Positions 8,805-17,074 of a stretch of DNA of 64,000 nucleotides are shown here, in pieces; position 1 is the first letter of the stretch, and every line of letters starts with the position of its first letter. The stretch lies in assembly GCA_025359785.1 (NCBI GenBank), contig JANYET010000074.1, positions 62,001 through 126,000 of the forward strand. The letters run 5' to 3'. The stretch is from Alphaproteobacteria bacterium. GTDB taxonomy: Bacteria > Pseudomonadota > Alphaproteobacteria > Caulobacterales > Caulobacteraceae. A model generated the notes under the pieces. That model was not told the DNA's origin, did not search any database, and saw nothing but the letters and a program-made list of their open reading frames with translations. The position numbers were made by a program, and so were the translations under genes.

Positions 8805-9413
8805 TCAGGACGAGTCGTGGCCGTTGAGCGCGGCGGTCCCCGGCGGCCCCACCGGCGGCCCCACCGGCGGGACCGGCGGCGCGGGCGGATGGAATTTCGG
8901 GGGCGTCAGGCCGAGCTCCTGGCAGAGCTGGACGACCAGGGCGTCGGGATCGAGCGCCAGGAAGGCGTCGGGGTCTGCCATGATATCGGCCAGGCGCTCG
9001 TGGAAGTCTTCCAGCAGCGACTCGCCGGTGAACTCGCCGGAGTCTTCATCGCGCTCGTATTCATTCCAGACGCAGCGTTCGACGCCGCGGGTCAGCCAGT
9101 CGCGGCGGCGGCGCGCGGCGATCGTCTTCGCATCCAGCGGCGCGGGCTCGGGTTTCGAAGCCGGGGCGGGCCGAACCTCGGCCTGGGCCTTGACCGCCTC
9201 CGTGCGCGCGTCGCGAGCCAGCTTGGCCTGCAGCGCCACGGTCTGGCGCAGGCCACGCCCGAGGCGATGAACGGCGCCGGCGGCGCGGATCGCCTGATCG
9301 AGGTCCTCGGCGACCATCGCCTCGCGCTGGATATGCAGGGCGAGCTTCAGCACGGCATCGGCGAAAATGCCGAGCGCTTGGTCTTGCGCCTCTGCTATGG
9401 CGGTGCTGGACAT
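8805..9413 (-). CDS. Hypothetical helical protein with Pro/Gly-rich tail
   Basis: 202 residues from MSSTAIAEAQDQ; the 12 codons before this Met are not needed. The first 100 residues are predicted helical (IFADAVLKLALHIQREAMVA). A charged middle part follows (RRDWLTRGVERCVWNEYERD). The end is a low-complexity PPVPPVGPPVGPPGT tail made by short direct repeats of GGCGGCCCCACC on the plus strand. There is no signal peptide or membrane segment. The family is not recognised; it resembles uncharacterised Caulobacterales proteins in style. The upstream side abuts disrupted LysM-protein DNA. Confidence 0.65.
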   Translation of the reverse strand: MSSTAIAEAQDQALGIFADAVLKLALHIQREAMVAEDLDQAIRAAGAVHRLGRGLRQTVALQAKLARDARTEAVKAQAEVRPAPASKPEPAPLDAKTIAARRRRDWLTRGVERCVWNEYERDEDSGEFTGESLLEDFHERLADIMADPDAFLALDPDALVVQLCQELGLTPPKFHPPAPPVPPVGPPVGPPGTAALNGHDSS

Positions 9414-9474
9414 GAACAAAACAAGAACACAGATATTGCGGGGCGTCAAATTCTATTGTCGGATCGGGCTCGCG

Positions 9475-9750
9475 TGCGCTCAGGCCGTTGGCGTCGGCGA
9501 TCAGGTACCAGAGACTGGCATCGCCCCACAGCGCCTGGGCGATGGACCGCAGGGTGTCGCCGTCGGCGACCGTGTAGCTGGAGCCCGCGCCGGCGTCGGT
9601 CGAGCCGTTGATCGGCGTGTAGTTCTGGTCGAAGTCGGCGAAGCTAGTGGCCGCCCCGTAGGCGTAGGCCCCGGTCCGCGGCGCGGCCTGGCGCGCGGTG
9701 ATCGCCGCGGCATAGTCCAGGTCGCTGACCCGCTTGCCGTTGTTGAGTAT
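9475..9750 (-). pseudogene. Fragment of a large LysM/RHS-type surface protein
   Basis: The reverse strand encodes NNGKRVSDLDYAAAITARQA, then ADFDQNYTPIN and YTVADGDTLRSIAQALWGDA with SLWYLIADANGLS. This is the LysM module found near the C-terminal part of very large RHS/YD-repeat-like proteins. The fragment has no start of its own and is cut upstream by the REP element at 9751. After ANGLS it runs into unrelated sequence before 9413. I read it as debris of a lost giant gene. Confidence 0.6.
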
Positions 9751-9763
9751 AAGTGGGGACAAT

Positions 9764-9843
9764 AAGTGGGGACACGTACGACTTTGCCGACCAGCGTCTC
9801 AGAGTCATGCGGCGTCGCTACAAAGTCGTGCGTGTCCCCACTT
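9764..9843. repeat. REP hairpin pair (BIME-like)
   Basis: Bases 9764-9786 and 9821-9843 are inverted copies matching at 22 of 23 positions, separated by 34 bases. They can form a long stem, the substrate structure RAYT enzymes recognise as single-stranded DNA. Confidence 0.75.
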
Positions 9844-10244
9844 ACCGCGGCAGATCAACCGGCGCGAGGCGTGGACCGGCTACCTGTGGCAAGGCCGGTT
9901 CGCCTCGTTCCCGATGGATGAAGACTATCTGCTGACCTGCGCGCGCTATGTGGGCCTCAACCCGGTGCGGGCCGGCCTGTGCGCCCGCGCCGTCGACTGG
10001 CCGTGGTCCAGCGTGCGGGCGCACCTCGAAGGGCGCGGCGATCCCCTGCTGATGGCGCACCCCCTGACCGAGCGTCTCGGAGCCACGCTGCCCAGCTTCT
10101 TCGAGCTCGACGACCGGCAGGCCGCTGGGCGCCGCGGCGTGGGTCAAGGCGCTCGAGACCGCGACAGGCCGGGACCTGTCAGCGCCCGCCATGGGCCGAC
10201 CGCCGAAGGCTCCCCCCGAACCGAGGCTGATGACGACGACCTGA
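9844..10244 (+). pseudogene. REP-associated tyrosine transposase (RAYT), N-truncated and frameshifted
   Basis: The forward frame encodes RREAWTGYLWQGRFASFPMD, EDYLLTCARYVGLNPVRAGL and DWPWSSVRAHL, characteristic of the C-terminal half of RAYT (Y1/TnpA_REP) proteins. The HUH and catalytic Tyr region expected further N-terminal is missing: the reading begins directly after the REP hairpin. After SFFELDD the frame shifts by +1; the tail GRPLGAAAWVKALETATGRD continues in the next frame to TGA at 10242-10244. It is therefore inactive and could only be moved by a RAYT elsewhere. Confidence 0.75.
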
Positions 10245-10282
10245 GCCGCGCGCCGGACGCCGAAGTCGTACGTGTCCCCACT

Positions 10283-11215
10283 TTACACCGTGCGCTGCGC
10301 CCGGTCCTTTTCGTTCGCGGACTGGATGGCGTTGCGCGCCGCGGCCCACTCCGCGTCGCCCCATTCGGCCAGGCGGCCAAAGCCGCCGCCGCCCAGGTGG
10401 GAGCCGCCGTCGATGGCGATGGTCTGGCCGTTCACATAGGCCGAGCCGGGATCCAGCAGATAGACCGCCAGGTTGGCGAGCTCGCGCATCTCGCCGTTGC
10501 GGCCCAGCGGGATGGTCGGGTCGGCGGGCGGCGGCGGGGCCGCGCCGTCGGCCTCGGCGCTGCCGGGGTTCAGGCGCGCCCAGGCGCCCTCGGTGGGGAA
10601 GGGGCCGGGCGCGATGGCGTTGAAGCGGATGCCGCGGTTACCCCACTCGACGGCCAGCGACTGGGTCATGACGTTGAGGCCCGCCTTGGACATGGCCGAG
10701 GGCACCGTGAACGGCCCGCCGTTCCAGACCCAGGTGGTCAGGATCGAGATGACCGAGGCGTGCTTGCCTTGCGCCAGCCAGCGCTTGCCGCACTCCAGGG
10801 TCACAAAGAACGAGCCCCGGAAGACGATGTTGGAGATGGCGTCGAAGCCGCGGGCCGAGAGATCCTCGGTGCGAGAGATGAAGTTGCCGGCGGCGTTATT
10901 GACCAGTCCGGTCAGCGGGCCGTCGGCCCAGACCGTGTCGATCATCTCGGCGATGGCTTCGGGCACGCGGATGTCGCAGGCGACGCCGGTGCAATGGCCG
11001 ACGCCCGCCAGGCCCGCGTGGGCCTCGTTGAGCTCCTTGGCCGTGGCCTCGACCACGCCGCCCCGGCGGCCGCAGATGTAGACCTGGGCGCCCAGCATCA
11101 CGCAGGCCTCGGCCATCACCTTGCCCAGCCCGGTGCCGCCGCCGGTGATCAGGATCCGCTGGCCCTGCATCAGGCCGGGCCGGAACATCAGATCGTCCAT
11201 CGAGAACTCGGCCAT
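10283..11215 (-). CDS. SDR-family 2,4-dienoyl-CoA reductase-like enzyme
   Basis: 310 residues. The Rossmann glycine motif is LITGGGTGLGK (about 21-31) and NNAAGNF is present. The usual YxxxK is replaced by PSAMSKAG, as in 2,4-dienoyl-CoA reductases (pattern VPSAxxKAG), which supports a role in oxidation of unsaturated fatty acids. The tail after IDGGSHLGGGG is longer than in most SDRs. The stop codon TAA overlaps the right REP end, so the REP insertion may have set the present C-terminus. Confidence 0.82.
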   Translation of the reverse strand: MAEFSMDDLMFRPGLMQGQRILITGGGTGLGKVMAEACVMLGAQVYICGRRGGVVEATAKELNEAHAGLAGVGHCTGVACDIRVPEAIAEMIDTVWADGPLTGLVNNAAGNFISRTEDLSARGFDAISNIVFRGSFFVTLECGKRWLAQGKHASVISILTTWVWNGGPFTVPSAMSKAGLNVMTQSLAVEWGNRGIRFNAIAPGPFPTEGAWARLNPGSAEADGAAPPPPADPTIPLGRNGEMRELANLAVYLLDPGSAYVNGQTIAIDGGSHLGGGGFGRLAEWGDAEWAAARNAIQSANEKDRAQRTV

Positions 11216-11286
11216 GGGGGCATCCTCTTCCTGGTTTCTTGGCTTTTGCCGCTCCTATCGGGTGGGGATGACGCAAGGTCGGTCAA

Positions 11287-11320
11287 GGGGCGAGGTTGGG
11301 GGCGAGGTTGGGGGCGAGGC
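11287..11320. repeat. 12-base tandem repeat, 2.8 copies
   Basis: GGGGCGAGGTTG occurs at 11287-11298 and 11299-11310, with a partial copy to 11320, in the 292-base intergenic region between the SDR and the first PEP-CTERM gene. The rest of that region is AT-richer and should hold divergent promoters; I see no clear box. Confidence 0.6.
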
Positions 11321-11507
11321 AGGTCCGCGTCCGGCCTCGACACGGCGCGCGGCGGGGTCCGCCTACAATCACTGTTTTTCGCCGCTTTTCGCGCCTGTGG
11401 TGAATCATAGTGCGGTCCAGCTTGCGGCATGTCAGATAGCAAGCGTCAGCGTTGACTCGCCGCAATATCTGCGCGCGAACGTGTTGGACGCATATAGGGT
11501 GGCAGTC

Positions 11508-12350
11508 GTGTTTCGTTTTGGCACAGAGGTAGCGCTGAAGGGCGGGCTGGTCGCCGCGGCGCTCGCGATCATGATCGCGACTCCTGCCGCGGCGGCCACC
11601 AATATCTATATCGACAAGGCTGAGATGTTTAATCCGGGCTCGGCCTACATCCAGGGTCCTGCCGGGGCGAACTACGCCAAGACCAAGGTCTATGACGCGC
11701 CGGTGCTGTTCACCGCCAACTACGGCACGACGTCGAGCAATCAGACCTTCACGTTCCTGGGCTTCTGCGTCGATATCTACGACAGCATCAATGTGGGCAT
11801 CAATACGAACCGGGTTGAGAACCTCGCCTACCATACCGGGCCGCTGGTCGATAATGGCGCGCACGCCGCCCAGTACAGCCAGGATCTGGTGGTCTTCACC
11901 CAGGTGCAGAAGGACAACATCAGCAAGCTGGTGAACTACGGCACCTCCCTGTGGAACCTGGACGCCAAGACCGACCCGACCCACAACCTGTCGACCGCCT
12001 CGCTGGGCACGCGCGGCTCGATTATCGACCAACTGGCCGGCGTCCAGGCCGCGATCTGGAAGATCGAGAACCCGACCTTCACCTTCACCGGCGCGACGGG
12101 AACCTGGGGCACGGCGGCTGACGCCACGACCATCACCAACGATATCGCCTACTATGCCTCGTCGGCGTTCCTGAACACCGTCCAGGTCGGCAAGATCGAA
12201 ATCATCTTCGACTCCAGCCTGCCCGCCCACCAAGCCTTTGCCTTCGCGGCCACGGTGCCGGAGCCGGCGACCTGGGGCTTGATGATCCTGGGCTTTGGCC
12301 TGGTCGGCGCGACAATGCGCCGTCGCCGCGCCGCGGCTATCGCCGCCTGA
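11508..12350 (+). CDS. Secreted PEP-CTERM protein with predicted thioester domain (copy 1)
   Basis: 280 residues from a GTG at 11508, chosen because it aligns with the start of copy 2 (FRFGTEV versus LQFGTKS) and leaves a normal signal peptide (about 1-30, cleaved near PAAA-ATN). The C-terminus has the PEP-CTERM signal VPEPATWGLMILGFG then GATMRRRR (250-274), recognised by exosortase. The ectodomain has FCVDIYD (Cys87) and GVQAAIWKIENP (Gln180), the spacing and motif style (Cys...ΦQxxΦW) of Cys-Gln thioester domains of Gram-positive adhesins. It is likely an envelope or matrix protein; the thioester is an inference. Copy 2 follows 154 bases downstream. Confidence 0.8.
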   Translation: MFRFGTEVALKGGLVAAALAIMIATPAAAATNIYIDKAEMFNPGSAYIQGPAGANYAKTKVYDAPVLFTANYGTTSSNQTFTFLGFCVDIYDSINVGINTNRVENLAYHTGPLVDNGAHAAQYSQDLVVFTQVQKDNISKLVNYGTSLWNLDAKTDPTHNLSTASLGTRGSIIDQLAGVQAAIWKIENPTFTFTGATGTWGTAADATTITNDIAYYASSAFLNTVQVGKIEIIFDSSLPAHQAFAFAATVPEPATWGLMILGFGLVGATMRRRRAAAIAA

Positions 12351-12504
12351 CCCCTACCTGACGAAACGCCTGACCTCTATCTGAGCGCCCGTTACGACGC
12401 GCGTTGCCAGGCGCGACGTTCGCGGTTGACCGCCGCCCTTGCGCAGGGCCGGGCGGCCCGAAGCTTGCAAAGCCCCGACCAACACACCTGTTGGGAGTAG
12501 TGCA

Positions 12505-13263
12505 GTGCTTCAGTTTGGGACCAAGTCCGTCGCAGTCCTCGCCGCAGCGGCTGCTGCCGCGACGATGTTGGCGGCCGGTACGGCCTCCGCATCGACCATG
12601 ATCCTGGTCAGCGACACCATGAACACGGCCTACACGGCCCAGGTTCAGGGCCCGGCCGCGCCGTTCACCGGGGCCGGCGAAAACGTCTACGAAGGTCCGC
12701 TGACCTTCCAGGTCACCGACGCGTTCCATCCGGGACCCTACAACCTGACTGCGTTCTGCGTGGATCTGTTCGATGACATCACGCTCGGCAATCTGAACCT
12801 GACCTACGAGACCTGGACGCTCGGCACCAACCGCGACACCAACAACCAGCACCTGGGCGCGGCGCTGTCGGCCACGACGCTGAGCCGGATGACCAAGCTG
12901 TTGACGCTCGCCAACGGCTTCGAGACCAACATGGCGGCCAACGGCGCGCAACTCGCGGCCATCCAGGGCGCGATCTGGCAGGTTGAGAATCCCGGCTACA
13001 CGGTGACCTCGCACAACGCCGGCGTCGATGCGTTCATGAACACCTACATCGCCCGCACCCTGATCACCGATCCGAACGCGGCGGGCTTCATCGCCGAGGG
13101 TCAGATGAAGACGATCATCTCGCTCAACAGCAACCATCAGGCCTTCGCCTATGCCTGGACGGCGGCCGTGCCGGAACCGTCCACCTGGGCGATGATGATC
13201 ATGGGCTTCGGCGCGATCGGCGCGACCCTGCGCCGGCGCCGCACGACGGCGGTCGCCGCCTGA
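12505..13263 (+). CDS. Secreted PEP-CTERM protein with predicted thioester domain (copy 2)
   Basis: 252 residues from GTG 12505, preceded by GGGAG at 12493-12497. Signal peptide about 1-29 (AAGTASA). The sorting signal is VPEPSTWAMMIMGFG then GATLRRRR (222-246). It is paralogous to the preceding gene: AFCVDLFDDITLGN (Cys85) and AIQGAIWQVENPGY (Gln154) match copy 1, as does NHQAFAYAW before the sorting signal. The Cys-Gln spacing is 69 residues here against 93 in copy 1. No exosortase gene is in the window. Likely anchored or released at the cell surface; the ligand is unknown. Confidence 0.8.
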   Translation: MLQFGTKSVAVLAAAAAAATMLAAGTASASTMILVSDTMNTAYTAQVQGPAAPFTGAGENVYEGPLTFQVTDAFHPGPYNLTAFCVDLFDDITLGNLNLTYETWTLGTNRDTNNQHLGAALSATTLSRMTKLLTLANGFETNMAANGAQLAAIQGAIWQVENPGYTVTSHNAGVDAFMNTYIARTLITDPNAAGFIAEGQMKTIISLNSNHQAFAYAWTAAVPEPSTWAMMIMGFGAIGATLRRRRTTAVAA

Positions 13264-13329
13264 GCCCCAGAACCTTGTATCGAACCCCGCGACGGCGTCC
13301 CATCTCGGGCGCCGTTGGCGTTTTGGCCC

Positions 13330-14127
13330 TCAGACCCGCGTGATGATCGCCATGGCGGCGGCGGGCGCGCGGACCTTCCCCTCGTGGATCACGAAGGCAT
13401 AGACGTCGCGCGGCTTGACCGGCGCCGAATTGGCGGCGTCGGCCATCGGCAGGTCGGCGGGGGCGCCACCTTCGGCATAGGTCTTCAGCCGGCCGATCCA
13501 GGCGTCGAGGTCGGCGGGCTTGTAGGCCGTGGGCTCGTCGTCGGAACCGGTCTGCAGGCGGGCGTAGACCACATCGCCGGTGACGTCGGGGATCAGCGGA
13601 TAGACGTGGTGGTCGGCCAGGCAGACGGTCGCGCCGTACTGGCGGGCAAGCGCGATGAAGGCCGGGTCGATGAAGGTCGGGTGGCGGACCTCCAGCACAT
13701 GGGTCAGCGGCAGGCCGTCCTGCTTGTCCGGCAGCAGCTTCAGGAAGCCCTCGAAGTCGGCTTCGTCGAACTTCTTGGTGTTGGCGAACTGCCACAGGAT
13801 CGGACCCAGCCGGTCGCCGAGCTCGGACAGGCCCTGGTTCAGGAACTTGCCCATGCTCTCGGCGCCGTCGGCCAGCACCTTGCGGTTGGTGCAGAAGCGC
13901 GACGCCTTGACCGCGAACTTGAAGCCCTCGGGCGTGGCGGCGCGCCACTTGGCCCAGCTGTCCGGCTTGAAGCTGGAGTAGTAGGTGCCGTTGATCTCGA
14001 TGGCGGTGAGCTTGCTGGCAGCGTAGCTCAGCTCATCGGCCTGGCGCAGGCCTTCCGGATAGAAGACGCCCCGCCAGGGCTCGAAGGTCCAGCCGCCGAT
14101 GCCGGCGCGGATTTTGCCGCTCGCCAT
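13330..14127 (-). CDS. DUF72 family protein
   Basis: 265 residues from MASGKIRAGIGGWTFEPWRG; the 25 codons upstream lie in the M28 gene's 3' end and are rejected. DUF72 is a TIM-barrel-like family (YecE). Visible family features are GGWTFEPWRGVFYP, EINGTYYSSFKPDSWAKW, FKFAVKASR, ILWQFANTKKFD and LEVRHPTF. The biochemical function is unknown. It starts 5 bases after the M28 peptidase stop, so the two are co-transcribed. Confidence 0.9.
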   Translation of the reverse strand: MASGKIRAGIGGWTFEPWRGVFYPEGLRQADELSYAASKLTAIEINGTYYSSFKPDSWAKWRAATPEGFKFAVKASRFCTNRKVLADGAESMGKFLNQGLSELGDRLGPILWQFANTKKFDEADFEGFLKLLPDKQDGLPLTHVLEVRHPTFIDPAFIALARQYGATVCLADHHVYPLIPDVTGDVVYARLQTGSDDEPTAYKPADLDAWIGRLKTYAEGGAPADLPMADAANSAPVKPRDVYAFVIHEGKVRAPAAAMAIITRV

Positions 14128-14132
14128 GGCCG

Positions 14133-15800
14133 CTACCTCCGGGCCGCGGTGCTCTTGTCCCGCGCGGCCTTGAACTCCGAGCCGGCCTTCCACTGCGGCC
14201 ACTCGCGGGAATTGCCGAGGTCGCGGCCGAGGTCGTAGACGATGGCCAGGTCCTGGCTCATGCCGGAAAGGTCCCAGTTGGGGTCGAATTCGTCTGCGGG
14301 CTGATGGTAGCGGTCGCGGTTGTAGGCCTCGCCCGCCTTGCGGCCGGCCTCGACTCCGCCGCGCACCAGGTCCTGGCCGCCCTTGAAGCTGATCGCCGGC
14401 AGGCCCTGCTTGGCGAAGGAGAAGTGGTCGGAGCGGAAGAAGCCGCCGGCCTCGGGCCGGGCGTCCGGGGTGAAATAACGGCCGTGCGCCTTGGCGACCT
14501 TGATCAGGTCGTCCTGCAGGGTCAGGCCGCCGTCGCCGGCGGTGGACACGTCCCTGGCCGGGCCGTTGGTCGCGCCGCCGTCCATGTTGATGTTCGCGAC
14601 CGTGGTGGCCAGCGGATAGAGCGGAGTGGTGGCGTAGTATTCCGAGCCCAGCAGGCCCTTTTCCTCGGCGGTGACGGCCATGAACATCTGGGTCCGTTCG
14701 GTGCGGGGCGCATGGGCGAAGGCGCGGCCGAGCTCGATCAGGCCGGAGACGCCCGAGGCGTTGTCGATGGCCCCGTTGTAGATTCGGTCGCCTTTGGCGT
14801 CGGGCAGGCCGACGCCCAGATGGTCCCAGTGGGCGGTGTAGATCACCCGCTCGTCCGGGTGTTTCGAGCCGGGAAGAACGCCTACCACATTGTGCGAGAT
14901 CACCTTCCTGGCGTTGACCGCGAAGGCGGTGGAGAAGGTGACGCCGCTCAGCGTCGACGGCTTGAAGTCGCGGGTCTGGGCGAGCGTCTTCTGGGCCTCG
15001 AAGTCGAGGCCCGCGGCCTTGAACAGGGCGACCGTCGGGTCGCGCTGGATCCAGGCTTCGAGGGGGGCGTGGACCTTGGTCGGGTCCTTGCGGATGACGT
15101 CGAAGACCGAGTTGGTGTTGGAGTTCTTGACCGTGTTCCAGCCGTAGGCGGCGGGGCCGGTCTCGTGGATCACGATGAAGCCGACGGCGCCGCGGCGCGC
15201 GGCCTCCTCATACTTGTAGGTCCAGCGGCCGTAGTAGGTCATAGCCTTGCCGCCGAAGTCGCACCCATTCTTGCAGTTGGGCGCGGTCTCGTAGTCGGGG
15301 TCGTTGACCAGGACGAGCGCGATCTTGCCATGCAGATCGACACCCTTGAAGTCGTCCCAATTGCGCTCCGGCGCCTTCACGCCATAGCCGATGAAGACCA
15401 CGGGGACGTCCTTCACGTCGATCCTGGTGACGCCGGTCTGCGGCGCGCGGATGGCGACCTCGACGCCCTGGTTCCAGGCCATGGTCTTGCCGCCGGCCTT
15501 GGCGGTGAAGGTGACCGGGCCCTTGATGTCAAACTGGGCGAGGGGGACGTCCTGGGTCCAGGACCGGCCAACCTTGGTCTTGTCGCCGCCAGGCTGCAGG
15601 CCCGCGGCCTTGAACTCGCGGGAAATGTAGGCGACCGACTTGGTCTCGCCCGCGGTCGCGGGGCCGCGGCCCTCGAAGGCGTCTGAGGACAGCACCTTGA
15701 TGTGCTCGGAGAGCAGCTTGGGGTCGATGCTGACGTCAGCCGCGAAAGCCGAGGTCGCGACGGCGCAGACGGCGGCGGCGCTCAGGAAAAGCTGGTTCAT
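14133..15800 (-). CDS. Secreted M28-family zinc aminopeptidase
   Basis: 555 residues with a signal peptide (about 1-20, ending AFA-ADV). A PA-type insert lies at about 130-280. The zinc peptidase core includes YTAHWDHLGVG (His and Asp ligand region), NGAIDNASGVSGLIELGRAF, VTAEEKGLLGSEYY (Glu catalytic) and RSDHFSFAKQGLPAISF (last His). Expected to trim peptides in the periplasm or outside the cell. First gene of a two-gene operon with DUF72. Its upstream region contains a palindrome (ATCTCG..CGAGAT, 15851-15868) and the dispersed repeat at 15873-16016. Confidence 0.93.
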   Translation of the reverse strand: MNQLFLSAAAVCAVATSAFAADVSIDPKLLSEHIKVLSSDAFEGRGPATAGETKSVAYISREFKAAGLQPGGDKTKVGRSWTQDVPLAQFDIKGPVTFTAKAGGKTMAWNQGVEVAIRAPQTGVTRIDVKDVPVVFIGYGVKAPERNWDDFKGVDLHGKIALVLVNDPDYETAPNCKNGCDFGGKAMTYYGRWTYKYEEAARRGAVGFIVIHETGPAAYGWNTVKNSNTNSVFDVIRKDPTKVHAPLEAWIQRDPTVALFKAAGLDFEAQKTLAQTRDFKPSTLSGVTFSTAFAVNARKVISHNVVGVLPGSKHPDERVIYTAHWDHLGVGLPDAKGDRIYNGAIDNASGVSGLIELGRAFAHAPRTERTQMFMAVTAEEKGLLGSEYYATTPLYPLATTVANINMDGGATNGPARDVSTAGDGGLTLQDDLIKVAKAHGRYFTPDARPEAGGFFRSDHFSFAKQGLPAISFKGGQDLVRGGVEAGRKAGEAYNRDRYHQPADEFDPNWDLSGMSQDLAIVYDLGRDLGNSREWPQWKAGSEFKAARDKSTAARR

Positions 15801-15872
15801 CGATCACTCTGAATGGGGCGGCGGAGGTTGGCGGCGACCCTAATCAGGTCATCTCGCGGAGACGAGATAAGA

Positions 15873-16016
15873 TTCGACCACGACCCCACACAAACATCAC
15901 GAACGCTTCCAGGACGCGGAGCGGCCGAAGGCCAGATCCTGAAACCTCCGAGCCCGGAAAACGGGCACGCGGCGCATCGGCCGGCAGAGCCTGTTCGTGG
16001 CGTTCGTGGTTGAACC
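15873..16016. repeat. Dispersed CCACGAACG-type inverted repeat, copy A
   Basis: The left end begins TTCGACCACGACCCCACACA and reaches CACGAACG. The right end is GTTCGTGGCGTTCGTGGTTG, its inverted counterpart. The same pattern recurs at 28304-28455. The middle is GC-rich and not shared with the other copy. Both copies lie between convergent or divergent gene ends, never inside a gene. Confidence 0.7.
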
Positions 16017-16037
16017 TTGATGCCGCTCGCCCGGCGG

Positions 16038-16814
16038 TCAGCGGCGGCTTTCGATGAAGGCGGCGACGCCGTCGAGGACTCGCTGGAGGCCGAATTCGAA
16101 GTTCCGTTCGTGGTCCGGCGGGGCCAGGCGGCCGGACTTGTAGGCCTCGCCGATCCTGACCGTCGTGGGGTAGCGCGCGGGGTCGACCAGGGCGTCCAGC
16201 AGGGGCGTGTTCATCGCCCACCACTGCTCGTCGGTCATGCCGCTCAGCTGTTCCACCTCGCGCGCGTCGAGGGCCGCGCGCACGGCGCCGCGGACGTAGT
16301 CGCCGACCAGGGAGGTGATCTGGTCCATCTCGGTCTCGTCCAGGCCCTGGCCGTCGATGGCCGCCAGCGTCGATTCGACCCGGGCCAGCACATTGGGGCC
16401 CAGCGGCGGGCGATGGACGCTGACCTGCAGCATCCAGGGATGCCGCTGGCCGCGCTGCCAGCCCTGGCGGGCGATCTGTTCCAGGCCCGCGCGCCAGCCT
16501 TCCACGGCCAGATCCGGCGTCTGCGGCTCGCCGGCCACCCGGTCGAGCATCAGGTCCACCAGTTCGGCCTTGGACGGGACATAGGTGTAGAGCGACATGG
16601 GTGAGAGCCCCAGAGTCTCGGCCACCCGCCGCATCGACAGCGCCGCCAATCCATCCGCGTCGGCGATGGCGATCGCCGCATGGACGACATCCTCCACCGA
16701 ATGACGCGGCTTGGGTCCGCGGCGCCCGCCTTTTTGCGGATCGGCGGCCGACAGGCCCCAGAGCAGGGCAATGCTCCGTCCCGGATCGCCGCTGCCTGTG
16801 AACTCCGAAGCCAT
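16038..16814 (-). CDS. TetR-family regulator divergent from RND efflux operon
   Basis: 258 residues. The N-terminal extension GGRRGPKPRHSVEDVVHAAI leads into the HTH (about 38-85: LAALSMRRVAETLGLSPMSL then YTYVPSKAELVDLM). The C-terminal domain resembles the TetR_C type of drug-sensing repressors. It is divergent from the outer-membrane factor / membrane fusion / RND genes and probably represses them. The inducer is unknown. Confidence 0.88.
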   Translation of the reverse strand: MASEFTGSGDPGRSIALLWGLSAADPQKGGRRGPKPRHSVEDVVHAAIAIADADGLAALSMRRVAETLGLSPMSLYTYVPSKAELVDLMLDRVAGEPQTPDLAVEGWRAGLEQIARQGWQRGQRHPWMLQVSVHRPPLGPNVLARVESTLAAIDGQGLDETEMDQITSLVGDYVRGAVRAALDAREVEQLSGMTDEQWWAMNTPLLDALVDPARYPTTVRIGEAYKSGRLAPPDHERNFEFGLQRVLDGVAAFIESRR

Positions 16815-16817
16815 GAT

Positions 16818-16846
16818 GTAAACTACACGTCGAATAACACTTTACA
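16818..16846. promoter_or_regulatory. Candidate operator for the TetR/RND divergent promoter
   Basis: TGTAAA at 16818-16823 and TTTACA at 16841-16846 form an inverted repeat around an AT-rich core just upstream of the TetR start (16814). This is the least GC-rich stretch in the intergenic region and a plausible site of TetR control. The site for the RND promoter, about 230 bases before its first ATG, could overlap it. Confidence 0.4.
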
Positions 16847-17074
16847 ACATACGGAGTTTGGATCAGAGGAAAGCTCGCGAGGGGGCCCGAGCCAAGAGGC
16901 GCCCCGTGGTACGACGCGCGGGCGGGGCGTCATCATCTCTGGGTCTGTCAGGTCATGTCGCTAGACGTGCACGCGTCGCCTTTGCATCCGATGGGCCTTC
17001 CGGCGGCGACCAGGGACGCGTTCTCCCTCGCCAGCGCCGCGCCTGCATCCCGTTCCCTCTCGCGAAAAGTCTTC

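Larger units (their letters stand above)
9764..10283. mobile_element. REP-bounded element carrying RAYT remnant
   Basis: The element is bounded by perfect 21-base inverted repeats: AAGTGGGGACACGTACGACT(T) at 9764-9784 and its exact complement at 10263-10283. A further inverted copy ends at 9843 and a partial direct copy (AAGTGGGGAC) lies at 9751. The sequence type (ACGTGTCCCCACTT) is typical of REP sequences linked to REP-associated tyrosine transposases. The inside encodes the 3' part of such a transposase. The right end overlaps the stop codon of the SDR gene. Confidence 0.75.

Noticed and set aside
11287..11320. Short tandem repeat considered as a CRISPR or iteron array
   Set aside because: Only 2.8 copies of 12 bases without spacers; no Cas, Rep or origin genes nearby.
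15844..16224. 126-codon reverse frame ending in RGRILSRLREMT
   Set aside because: Its coding look comes from translating the CCACGAACG repeat; overlaps the TetR gene end.
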